This document shows, one piece after another, positions 34,401-44,582 of a stretch of 64,000 nt of DNA. Origin of the DNA: Bagarius yarrelli (Eukaryota > Chordata > Actinopteri > Siluriformes > Sisoridae). The translations under genes were made by a program, and so were the position numbers. How positions within the stretch are numbered: the stretch's first letter is position 1; every line of letters starts with the position of its first letter. The notes under the pieces were generated by a model. It was not told where the DNA came from. It saw nothing but the letters and a program-made list of their open reading frames with translations, and searched no databases. The DNA is taken from assembly GCA_005784505.1 (NCBI GenBank), contig VCAZ01000037.1, positions 348,001-412,000 of the forward strand, written 5' to 3'.

Positions 34401-34962
34401 CATTTTTAAAGGAGTCACTATGAGCTTCTGTGGAAATCACAGGACTGGTTACACACATTGGTTGCAACTCAGACACATTCGATACTGTTTGTTCAGCTTC
34501 AGAATGTGTCTGTGGTCTCTCGTCAAGTGACTCCCTGGAAGTCGAGCTCTCAGCAGGAAGAACCGGAGCAGACTGACTGTCATCTGTTAAGATGTCAATT
34601 TTTGCACTGGAATCATTAATTGGGTCTGTGACGGTTTTCATTTCATGTGACCTTTTATGCTCTTGAAAAGCACTAATTTCCTGAAAAACTTCCCCACATT
34701 CACACAAGTTAAAATCTGAAGTTACAGGAGAGGGCAAAAGCATGCAGTGGTGTGTTTCAAGAAGATCTTTGCTGGCAAATAATCCACCACAGTGAGTGCA
34801 AGTAGGTGATGTAGCATCTGGTCGGGCAGAAACTTCACTGGCATGAGATGCCTGATGTACCAAAAGTGATGCTAAACCATGAAACGTGGCTGAGCACGCC
34901 ACACAGTTGTATGATTTAGTGGATGATGTTCCAGCAGGTCTTGTTTCCTGTAGCCCAAGCAT
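31411..34962 (-). CDS. Polydactyl C2H2 zinc-finger protein, 1183 aa
   Basis: This is an open single-exon frame of 1183 codons and the only long host coding region here. It is probably a nuclear DNA- or RNA-binding regulator. About 17-18 zinc-finger-like units lie in clusters: three at the N-terminus (about 20-40, 55-73, 87-106), two or three at 333-420 (YQCGICRKIFQNKDCLILH, FHCQLCNRSYTRRHRLKTH), two at 612-680, two at 741-787, four at 845-960 and four at the C-terminus (about 984-1146). Several are C2HC type, ending in Cys. Long acidic or serine-rich linkers separate clusters (107-330, 425-605), with SUMO-like motifs (VKTE about 468-471; IDILTDD, IDVLTDEE, VIILEP). There is no KRAB, BTB or SCAN domain. 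The ATG at 34,962 follows a splice acceptor at 35,030-35,031, so the upstream exon is likely non-coding. I do not assign an orthologue. Confidence 0.9.
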   Translation of the reverse strand: MLGLQETRPAGTSSTKSYNCVACSATFHGLASLLVHQASHASEVSARPDATSPTCTHCGGLFASKDLLETHHCMLLPSPVTSDFNLCECGEVFQEISAFQEHKRSHEMKTVTDPINDSSAKIDILTDDSQSAPVLPAESSTSRESLDERPQTHSEAEQTVSNVSELQPMCVTSPVISTEAHSDSFKNENELEESENLRSSGDEETPDKATPDKSTERDKKSLLKMLASAYMSCRHPAQINLNKNKRTLPPRKVSPRAPIQSPEAILASNSECIVNQLRKKVAKHAPSQDGCKPSDRIFSKNKKIVSMTKALCPVVALETRQKLFGDNAKGRYQCGICRKIFQNKDCLILHNVLHRKERVKFCQCCQQLVVSVISVPDVHICSDYGGTDYSFLTALYPTKFHCQLCNRSYTRRHRLKTHKCHSLAASGHKVAIGSKVGETPNAREHVSVANSTGHINVAVNTDAINSVKTEQSADPLKKEKNQVNLKSFKSEMSPTSFPPFLPSKSKHASLESKENVTEISQRENSLLAEYEENAESNTEESDLLERGQWTIPLDDAEIDVLTDEEDCNNLDETSKETTDDEVIILEPSANSTHPVNKDFQVHVSDHGIRRFSCNRCQKSYSRRFTLNQHLRICRTRKLMEPNSYGNVAANVLGVKKRFFCPHCSSSFSRKDNMNMHRKRCQSIRGTNTGTLVKQNQASQENMFVLPPVSNSQVRHDSSSTPTGGNWGIMSLPSVLPRKVTCDCGACFTCPRLLFEHLQMHARESYICSRCGENFQSWAEFEAHQQLHLQTSRPNVEEKGAQQQLHLQAPLQQEPNIQTAVDDFKKESQDQFKSRLRHWRLTGPYVCHRCKKVFRLRKSLLRHLTRSCKGESTSENKHSCSRCSMSFESALAQEVHMRKNICTPIFKPLRCPVCVRWFSSLEGLKRHLLLHSQESLTCQICGCKCSSHAALQEHKLSFHSTNKVSESSSVQSAHVSQSSSADDFRCQICQRSYPKLQSLKDHLRKVHKPKQLNTVNANIFEAKKLSEGIVQYSQSKQFQCHICARTYQDLHSLKNHRRRVHRILGGGLQHSKGSQQQSHSIQFQCQICSRTYPDIRSLRNHRRRVHHILGGLGPETYKGISLFKCQICQRSYPDIGALNNHKRTEHCILRGVLESTKMDATHTEQSQTDDFHVPDPSGNFEPIA

Positions 34963-35029
34963 TGTCAGAAGCCTGACAAATGCAGTATTGAGTATTATAT
35001 ACTCAGTAATGCCAATTCACATAGATTTC

Positions 35030-35043
35030 CTGTAGAAGAAAAA
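35030..35043 (-). other. Splice acceptor upstream of the zinc-finger coding exon
   Basis: On the minus strand the sequence TTTTTCTTCTACAG precedes GAAATCTATG. It is a strong pyrimidine tract and AG that places the 5' edge of the coding exon at 35,029, leaving 67 bases of 5' UTR before the ATG. Confidence 0.65.
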
Positions 35044-35271
35044 CAAAGCAAATCAACCTCAAACACAAAGTTTTCCTGTCATTATAAATGGTGAACTGTT
35101 AATATTAACAATAGTTAAAAAAAACTTTTTAAATAATTAGCACTGCAGGTTGTTTTTTTTAATTGCATTATTGTTCTAATGTGCAGTCATGGAAATATGG
35201 ATTTTCCTTTTTGTTTTTTTTAACCACATATGAGGTGTGCACTGATAGTAAAATAAAATTTTGAATCAACC

Positions 35272-35870
35272 AGAGCTGGACAATAATTCAATATCGATAT
35301 ATACAGCGATAGAACTTTTCAATAACAGTGATATAGTTTTTGAACACGTTTCTGGTATTACATCACAACATTCGTCACTCAATACCGTTCAGGGCACAGC
35401 CATCAGAAAGAGCAGAACACAACTGGTTAATTGCATACTATTACCCCGCCCTCTCATTTGCCCCTCCCACTCTCCAAGATCCATATTTCACGAAAAGCTA
35501 TCTTTTTGGCATTATTTTACCTTAAATTAAATTTACCATAAAATGTCCATCTGTGACACTATTTGTATGAACGACATGCTTAGAAAATAAGTTTCTTTTA
35601 AGGAAATGGTAGATTAATGAAGTTGAAATACAGATAAGCTAAATACACAAATAAAAGAAACATTCATTTATTTGTAGCGTTTTTATTTCTAAAATATATA
35701 GTTTTATAAGAGGTTTAATAGACTTTTAGAATTCAGACATCCATTGGCAGTTTTTCTGAGGCTTTTCTAATATTCATATCGCGTATCGGAATTATATTGT
35801 CATTATATCGTATCGAACAAAATTAAAAACTATATCAAATATAAAATTTGGCCATATCGTCCAACTCTAC
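35272..35870. mobile_element. hAT-like MITE with 8-bp target duplication
   Basis: The ends are inverted: AGAGCTGGACAATA on the left and the reverse complement of AGAGTTGGACGATA on the right. The element is flanked on both sides by the identical octamer AATCAACC (35,264-35,271 and 35,871-35,878), the target-duplication length of hAT transposons. At 599 bp it has no transposase and is non-autonomous. It sits in the presumed first intron of the zinc-finger gene. Confidence 0.75.
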
Positions 35871-35878
35871 AATCAACC

Positions 35879-36835
35879 ATATTTTATGCTTTTAAAGAAA
35901 AAAGGAACCAATCAATTAAATTTTCATACTTTAAGTGTATATATCGCATGCCAAACATTGGTATTACTGTTTTAATGGCACTAAATTGTAAATGTATAAG
36001 TGGCTTATTATAGAAGTAATGATGCTACATTGCAAATGAATACAAAAAAATTGAGAGATCAACATTTCATCTCACATCTTTACTGTAAACAATATTAACA
36101 ATGCGTTTTGAATGTGACCATTATCTTCTTACCGAAATCTTCCTATTAAGTCATGCAAGTAACCAGTGCATAATTGTTTACTAAAAAAATTACTTTACAT
36201 CACATTACATTTATCTCACTGTATATAAGAACATTTAGGACCTAATTCATTTAAGTAGCATTTTGAAAAAACGAAAACGAATGAAACACAGTCATAAGAA
36301 GGAACATGGGCAGAAATGGAAAAAATTAAATTTAATCGTTCTCAACAAATAGCTGAAATGGCCAATTAAAAATATCAGAGATTAAAAATGGAGAATGGGA
36401 GAAAAAAATGCAGCTCTCCTATTAAAATAGGTGATGCTAAAGGGGAATCGATAAAATATTCTGAAAATAACAATTAGACTAAAGGTGCATCAAGGCACAT
36501 TTCCTGTCTGTCATGTGTAACCTACGACACACGTTTTTTTTGCACAGCCTTGTCGTGGAGCACAAGAGAATACCAGCGCCAATGTAGATGCTCATTTACG
36601 TGATTTTGCTTGCCACAATCTGCCCAATCCGGGTAATATCAGCGCTCTTAATTATGTTATAACAGATACAGCATTGAATGACGGAGAAGTAACTACCAAG
36701 GAGGAGTCAGATGAAGGGCTTTTATTTTCTGCTGAAAAGGAAGCTACAACCAGCTGTGCTAGCCACACATACAAGGGCTTTTCAAAAGTTTAGAGATTTT
36801 GCTCATAATGAACAACAGAATCTAAGCTGTCCTCT
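35879..36835. other. Intron; nothing recognised
   Basis: AT-rich non-coding sequence within the presumed first intron. Confidence 0.4.
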
Positions 36836-37395
36836 TCAGGGTAAAGTTAGCTCGTCCCCTTGCTTAGTGATGCAGTGCTGTTAGCACTTCTAACAAAGCT
36901 CTCATTTTTTGGGTGTGCTCAGCTCCATTTTTATGCTAACGCTGTGCATTACTTCATTTGTTTTCAAATGGTGGCGGTCTTAACTAAAGGTTACAGATAC
37001 TTCTTTTTACGGTCAGTACGTCTACCTTGGGTTGTTTCGCAGTGTTTCGTGTAAATGCTTATATCAGATACGGGTGAGTTTTAAAAGATTATGTACAAGG
37101 GTCATTACAAAATCCAATATAGGGACAAAAATTAAAATTGGACACCAAGAACTGCAGTGTAAATGCAACCTTGGTCACAACAGCAAAAAAAACATGAAAC
37201 AATCAAAAGGATATAAATAGAAGACCAAGCCTCAATAACTGTTCATTACTTAACCACTGGTAGGAAGGTTGTGCTGCGATTGATCTGGAAAAATCTTCAG
37301 GGTAATATTAGCTCCTCCCTTGTGTAGTGAGGCAGTGCTGTTAGCGCCCTTATTCTGTGTGTGTGCTTAGCACCATTTTTATATTAACACAGCAA
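36836..37395. repeat. Direct duplication in the intron
   Basis: About 100 bases at 36,836-36,945 (TTCAGGGTAAAGTTAGCTC, GTGATGCAGTGCTGTTAGC, CTCAGCTCCATTTTTATGCTAAC) recur with changes at 37,298-37,395. The spacing of about 460 bases suggests an old dispersed repeat present twice, or a tandem duplication. Confidence 0.6.
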
Positions 37396-39189
37396 TACTG
37401 TGACAGGCTAAACTACAAATTCCAACTTACAGCTAAGAACTGGGTCTGGTTCTGTATTAGAAGACAAGAGAAACTGGGATTAGAACAGATGAAGCATTTG
37501 AGATAGACTACTTGCTGGAAATTACACTATGATGTCTTACGTGACTGATTAGCTAAATCCCGTTATTGAAAATTTCATTTAAGCAATAGATCCCAGTCCC
37601 TGCTGTGCACCGCTGGCTGAGCGCAAAGGAAGCAAGTTCTGCTTACCAGTGATTTTCTTTCCATCTTAAAATCGATCAAGTAGATTTTGAGCATTCAGAA
37701 CCAAAAACTACTTTATGACATTCACAGTTTAAATAAAAATTATTATTTAATACTGTTTAAAGCAAAAGCTGTTGAAAAAATTAAAAGAAACACTAGTGTA
37801 CTTCTAGTATTCAAATCAATGGAATAACGTAACGTGTTTCTGTTTTTTTTTTGTTTTTTTTTTAAACTTAGGAGCACAAAGAAACATTAAGCTCTGGAAT
37901 GGCAAGCAAACAGCAACAGCCTGAAGATCCTTAACTTTCATTCGGTGGCCATGTAAAAGTATCCAACGAAAGAATATGAATAAGGGCTACGGCGAAAAAA
38001 AGTCTGGATCAAAACAGGGAAAAAAACCCCAGATTAATATTTGGTATTTTAGCACTGTTACTAACTGTACTATAAAGTTTTCTTACCAGTGAATTACATG
38101 ATGCATTTTAGTAATTTTGCCTCTGGTTGTCTAGTCTGGAGGGGTAGCTTTGGACGGCGATTTGGCAGGGAGGGTGGGACGTACGTTTTCAGTACTACCA
38201 GGCTACAGTTACTATTTTCCAAGATCTCCTATTGCACCTTAAAAAAAAAAAAAAAAAAGAAGATAAAACCATTTAGAAGCACAAGATCCAAACCACTTAA
38301 CTTGGACCATTGACATTTATTGCAAACAAGCATTCACACTATGCTGATTTCAAAATAAGTTCACAGTAAATGGAAACACTTAAATTTTGTTGCTTTGAAG
38401 TTGCTATTATTTCACAAAACATGGTTGACATTCATTTTGCACAACATATGCCTACAAGGGCAAACTGAAGATAGGTACTAATGTGTCTGGCAGTTAAACC
38501 ATGATTAGATATACTGTTATGTCAAGGTTTTGGTGTACAACACTAATATATACCTCAGCTGACATGTTGTAATGATACATCTAAGAATTACAATAAGACT
38601 GTCGCAATAATTTACCTGACAAAAAGGGCAATTTACCAGAAGTCTAAAAACAATAAAAATCTACTGAATTTATTGTAATGCACTTATAAAAGAAAGTACT
38701 CAATAACAACGCTAACATGATCAGTGCATAATTTTAGAGGACCGCATGCTTTTTTGTCCGAATCTAAGATTGATTGCATTATAGAACAGTCACCACATCC
38801 ATCACAGAAAAGAAGCCCAAACACACTGCATTAACCATCACAACTCACAATACAGCCCACACTAACCTGATTTTATTTAGTTATGCTTAAGGATTTTATC
38901 CAAAAAAAGTTTATTTTCTGTCAAAGAAAAGAATTAAACAACCAAACATAGTTCTTTTGCATTTTTTTCTTAGTAGCATGTAATTTGCCTAATAAATTAA
39001 TTTAGCCTGTCAAATTACAATTGTAGCTTACTTAAATGCAGTCGTTTATTGTTACCTGGCAAACACTTTCTTAGCACTCTACATTAAAAAAAAATTAAAA
39101 AAAGTGCATTCGCAAGTTGTAAGGAACAAACAGATGCCAAAATGCAGTAGGGAGCAGGGCTGCACAATATATCGCTTTAGAACAGACAT
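37396..39189. other. Intron; nothing recognised
   Basis: Holds a poly-A run at 38,241-38,258 and AT-rich sequence. No exon-like frame. Confidence 0.35.
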
Positions 39190-39635
39190 CGCAAAGTGTG
39201 CATCTACAATGGTCACATTGCAGGATGTGCAGTCGAGTCCAGATTATATCTGACTGCTCTACAGTTAAGAACACATAATTTGTTCTGTTTGCTTGCACAT
39301 ACCTGTCTTACCTGCACATTTTACAATCTGGTTGGTGCTACTGAATGTTCTGTACAGCGTTCTGTTCTGTTCTTTTCTTTATTGTCTTTTTTGCCCTGTC
39401 TTTGTAATGTTTGTATTGTTAATTGCACTGTCTGTTCTGCACTGTTTGCACCAGGTTGCACACATGCACTTTGTGTTTGTTCTGTTCTGTGGCTCTTTGT
39501 TGTTTGTTGTTTTGTGTAATTCTATGTTTTGTGTAGCACCATGGGGTCCTGGAGAAAAGTTATTCCGATTCACTGTGTACTGCGTCTGCTACATATGGTT
39601 GAAATGACAATAAAGCTTCTTGAACCCTTAAAACT
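39190..39635 (+). mobile_element. LINE 3'-end remnant
   Basis: T/G-rich 3' UTR sequence ends in GGTTGAAATGACAATAAAGCTTCTTGAACC near 39,628, a typical end of a fish CR1/Rex-like LINE. Related sequence is inverted at 6,830-6,990. The overlapping 107- and 104-codon frames are low-complexity readings of the UTR. Confidence 0.65.
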
Positions 39636-40883
39636 TGTGGATTAATTGTAAAGTTTATTATCAGGGTAACATATGTACAATGCTTTAAGGTCTGTTACTG
39701 TAAACATTACAAACAAGTTTAAATGCTTCAGGCGGAAATGCTTCACTTTTGAAGCTTTAACAAATATTAAGTGTGTTAAATTTACAGTGAAGAGATTTTA
39801 TATTTGATTAATTTCTGTACCTAAATCTCCGGAAAAAAACTTTCATTTACATATTTGTTCTATTGTATTTATCTATAACCATAATTTTTGTATTATATTT
39901 TACGCAAATTCGCCTTCTTTGCCAAATTTCCGCAATCATTTAACAATTAAGAAATTCCTTCCAAATAGATCTATTGAAATCATCTGGGATTTGTTTTTAT
40001 ATTGCAATATATAATTACAGAAAGACAAAAGTATCACAATGTCATTTTTTCCCCTAACATCATGCTGCACTGAATTTCATTTGCTCTTCAAAACGACATT
40101 TATTATGATATGAAATAGCCAATTTCGATTTTATATATAAACGTTGGATCAATTAAGATCCAGGCAAATCCTCTGTTTAGAAAGATGATCATCATCAGTT
40201 AGCTGGCTAGCTTGTTGCTAACAAAAGACTAGCACGGAGGAATCCATGTTTTTCGCCCAGTTTAAATGTCAAATGAACCAAGGTCAAAAATGACTAGATT
40301 TCAACATGTGAATTATAATTTAATAAGCAAACGAAATAAATATATTGTACGTGCTGCATCGTGCAAATATGCCTTTGATTCAGACTTACGCGAGTCGATT
40401 CACTCGATTCGTTAAAATGATTCATACAGAAGAAATCGCAAATCTCACCACTAGGTGGTAAATGCATGGAAAAGTGTGCTTCACACGAGTTTTATGACAA
40501 AGTCATAGTTGACATGCACAACAGAACAGTATTTCTCGTGCATAAATCGTACATTATATGCAGGATTAGTTTTCCGTTTGCTAATTTTAAATGGTGCTGT
40601 CCACGAACTCATCCTAAGGCCGCGCAATAGGCCTTCTAGTACAGACTGACACGGTAAGATCCATTAGCCAAGTAAAAAAAAACAAAAAACAACAATGTGA
40701 GCAATGTTCACAAATCACCAGGCGTCTAGTACACAACTAACACTAGCGAAAGAGCGTTATACCTCAATACATCACCCAACAAAATCTATTTTCTGTCATT
40801 TCTTAGCTTAACTAGTTTACTATTCTAGCTGAGAATTTGTGCAGCTGAAAAGAAAATGTTGCTTATAAACATCGAGCACTTAC

Positions 40884-41060
40884 ATTTGTCATCGTTCCAT
40901 GTTGCAAAGCATTGTTAGCATGTAGCTTATATCCATGCAATGGTTTGTTTTAAGTTCTCGCCACGCATATTGTCGGTGCAATGCGCCGTCCTGAGAAGCA
41001 ATGGAGGCAGCATCAGTACTGGGCGTTCCTAGACAGAAACCGGAAGCAGGCGTATTCACA
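40884..41060 (-). promoter_or_regulatory. Candidate promoter and non-coding exon 1 of the zinc-finger gene
   Basis: This stretch is richer in G, C and CpG than its surroundings. On the minus strand it contains GCTTCCGGTTTC (an ETS-family CCGGAAG site near 41,040), followed downstream by a consensus splice donor, AAAT|GTAAGT, with GTAAGT at 40,883-40,878. A transcript starting near 41,040 and spliced from 40,884 to 35,029 would supply the 5' UTR. The 70-codon frame through it runs into a stop before any splice, so the exon is probably untranslated. This is inference from position and motifs. Confidence 0.45.
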
Positions 41061-43082
41061 ATAAAAGCCTTACTAAATAAAAGAAATACTGCTTGTGACA
41101 TAAAATCATTTTATAAATAATAATAAAAAAAAAACTTACTACATGTTACAATGGACAAGTTCTCGCTTAACATGCCCTAGAAAGTGGTGTGTCGCTTATT
41201 CATTGCAAGGGATGTCTTCATACCAATTATTTGTCTTAAAACAGTTTAAGAGACTCCATAAAATTTTAAGTGTCCAATTATTTAAATGTCATGATTAGGA
41301 GTTAATTGTGAGTACAAATGTGGTTGCTTTTTAGAACCAGAGCTTTTTTTTCTAGTGAAATTATTTGTAAGTCCAAGCAACATTAAAAAAATCTACCAAA
41401 ACAACCTCCAAAACTTATTCCAAACGAAACACATGTACTATAAGCATCTGTACAAACAACTGTATTTAAATATAAAAGTTCAGGACCCTAAAACACTGTC
41501 AAAGACATTAACATTCAAAAAAGAGGGCACAAATTTACAACCAGGGCCTATAAACCGCTGTGCTAGAGAAAGCCCCTAATTGAAGATTGATTTAAAAAAA
41601 AGACAAAATGCAGTTTGAAGTGATTACAAAGGTGATCTGGCTAAATGGAAAACTGTTTGGAGATAATTATTAGAATTATATATAAAGGAAAGAGTCTGTG
41701 GAGGAAACAGACTAGAAGGCCTTAGAAAACACCTTAATACATTAGCCAAAACGCTTAAAACTGATCAGTTTATTTTTTAAGCAGAACAGGGATACTAAAC
41801 ATACACACAAGTATAAAAGTATTATGCTGAGCAGGATAATACTTTTATACTTGTGCTTAACATAAAACAGTAGTTTACAGGGTCTATTAACAAGCTTTCT
41901 CAGTACTTTAGCAGAATCCTGTAGGCTACTGCTCTATGTTAAGCAATTAAAACATTGCCATGAAATACCTGATATATGTAAAAACTAAAGCTTTTATTTC
42001 AAAATATCATCTTACCTAATTAAAGTAGGTAATTTATTTCGGCCTTAACTTAAAAAAAAACAAAAAAACGAAAGTGCACATGGAAGTTCACATTTCTGAA
42101 ATAAAAAACATTCTCTATATATTTATAGTATACTGTACCAATTCATCTTTTAAATTAATTAACTCATTGTGTCATTAATTGCAAAAGTAAAATTACATTG
42201 TACTTTCTGACTTATTTGTCCCAGTTTCCTGTATTTTACTGTCTTTATTACTGTGGCATGATTGAATATCCAAACTAATTGAGAACCTCTGGGACACGAG
42301 TGTAAGCAAAAATGTCCAGGAGCCCGCTGATGTCCTGATCCAGAATGAGAGGAGATCTCCAGGTCAAATAAAGATGTTGCTGTCTTATAAGGTGCAGTGA
42401 TTCATGCCTGGAATTTTTTACTTGATCTTTAGTGTAAATTCAAATTTGCATAGTGTAGGTTAAGATTTTAATTTTCAATATTTTCATCTGTCAAGAGCAA
42501 ATGTCTGATTTAATGGTTGCCTTATTTTTTTCAAAAGATTTATATTATACCAAAAGACCAATTAGAAAAGTAAATTTTTTTATTAACTTGAATCTTTATT
42601 TATGTTTTTAACTGACAAACCTAATTCAACTTATTTAACAATTTATATTTGCAACACCCTAAAAAATTGGAACAGATGCAATATAAACTGAGAAATGTAT
42701 ATTTACACTGTTCTTAAGGATTAACATTGAACCGTTTAACTGAAAACAGGTGAGATTGTCAAAACCTGTGGCAAACTGTGTGGGAACTATTAATCGGTTT
42801 GTCCAGGGCACTGTTTCTGGGTATAAAATTATGAAGAATTTTTTGAAAGAATGAAAACCTCTGCTTAGTGCAAAAATTATTCACCACTGCAACCTGTAAA
42901 TAAAAGCAGAAACTGTATAACACAAACAACACCATCCAGTTCACTGTGCCTGGTGTTATATACCTATATACCTTAATAAACAACAACCAGACTGTTATTA
43001 ACAAAAGATACAAAAACCGATATATTGTTTACATATACACATATTTACTGCCTGTGCCTAACTTTAATAGAATTATTCTATT
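41061..43082. other. Intergenic; no gene seen
   Basis: AT-rich. A near-perfect inverted repeat lies at about 41,807-41,863 (CACAAGTATAAAAGTATTAT facing ATAATACTTTTATACTTGTG). The block from 42,650 to 43,000 looks like an old DNA-transposon remnant but cannot be assigned. Confidence 0.35.
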
Positions 43083-43262
43083 AAGGAATGGCAGATGCCA
43101 TTATTCAGAGAGACTTACATCTATCTCAATTTTATTCAACTGAGCAGTTAAGGGTTAAAGGCCGCGTTTAGAAGCCCAGCAAAGGCAGCTTGGTAGTGGT
43201 GGTAATTGAATGATCTTCCGACTAGCAGTCCAACACCTTAACCGCTGAGCTACCAGCTGCTT
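43083..43262 (-). repeat. tRNA-derived SINE, family A (minus)
   Basis: Starts with the inverted tail (GGCAGATGCCATTATTCAGAGAGACTTACAT) and ends with the inverted A-box side (CCTTAACCGCTGAGCTACCA). The B box is degenerate. Confidence 0.75.
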
Positions 43263-43564
43263 ATTGTAACATTAGAGGATTAGTGAGAGCAAGAATAGAA
43301 GTCCTGTTGGACTTTTTGGCATTCCGACTACGATCACTTCAATTGAAATATTCCAGTCGAGTGTACAATAGGCGTTATTTATTCCGAACTGGTGTGATAT
43401 GCACAATTTGTCTGTCACTCTGTACATTTTGTTATTTCCAATGTTTTCTCTCCTGTAAAAATCAGCTACATCTCTTAATCAAACTAGAGGTATTTCGCAT
43501 ACTAGAGATTTTTCATTTCGTATTGCATGGCGAGATAGTAACCTGTCCTACAGAAATAAATAAA

Positions 43565-44582
43565 AAACTGCTAGATCTGATTACTTTTCATCTCTTCTAG
43601 AAGAGAATAAACAAAACCTTAGGTATTTATTTAATACAGTGACTAAATTAATTAAAAACAAAGCATCAACATGTGTTGACATTTCCCATCAGCACAGCAG
43701 TGAAGAGTTTATGATTTACTTTAATTCTAAGATCGATACTATCAGAGATAAAATTGATAAGATATGAGCGAGCAGCAAACAGCCGCAGTATGAGATTCTA
43801 TTCTGTCTAAGCTCCTTAAAGAGGTAATTCCTGAAGTCATAGGTCCGCTTCTGAATATAATTAATTAATCGTTGTAATTAGGACATGTCCCCAAAACATT
43901 TAAACTAGTTGTTATTAAGCCACTTAATAAAAAAACACATCTTGATCCCAAAGATTTAGTTAATTACAGACCGATCTCAAACCTCCTATTTCTGTCTAAG
44001 ATACTTGAAAAGGTTGTGTCATCACAATTAAATTTTTTCCTAAAGAAAATTGATATCTGTGAGGATTTCCAGTCAGGATTTAGATCCTATCACAGTACTA
44101 AGACAGTTACAAATGACCTGCTGTTATCAGCTGATAATGATTGTCTCTCCCTATTAGTGCTATTGGACCTCAGTGCTGTGTTTGACAGTGTCGACCACAA
44201 CATTCTTTTAAATAGATTAGAAAACTTTGTTGGCATCAGCGGAAGTGCGTTAGCATGGTTTAAATCTTACTTATCTGACCGGCAACAATTTGTAGCAGTG
44301 AATGAAGTGGTATCATATCGCTTGCAAGTAAAGTATGGAGTACCCCAGGGCTTAGTTCTAGGACCATTACTTTTTACGCTTTACACGCTACCCCTGGAAG
44401 ATATTATTAGGAACCATGCTGTTAGCTTTCACTGCTATGCTTATGACACTCAGCTATATATGTCTTTGCAACTCAACGAAACTTACCAATTCCAAAAACT
44501 TTGTGCATAGTTGATATAAAAAACTGGATGACAAATAATTTCTTATTGCTGAATACTAAAAAAACAGAGGTGTTAATTGGCC
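43565..44582 (+). mobile_element. L2-type LINE, 5' part, split by the ERV
   Basis: The plus strand encodes the linker (STCVDISHQHSSEEFMIYFNSKI near 43,665-43,740) and an RT. The longest open part (44,016-44,510, 164 codons) has FQSGFRSYHSTKTVTNDLLL, LLVLLDLSAVFDSVDHNILLN, LSDRQQFVAV, YGVPQGLVLGPLLFTLY and CYAYDTQLY. The last should be the catalytic A-D-D box, so the first Asp is lost. Sequence breaks at 44,582 in TEVLIG and continues after the ERV at about 58,203 with the matching next residues of the element. Frameshifts upstream show it was already decayed. Confidence 0.8.

Noticed and set aside
40889..41101. 70-codon coding first exon of the zinc-finger gene
   Set aside because: The frame ends in a stop before the splice donor, so it cannot join the coding exon; a non-coding exon is the simpler reading.
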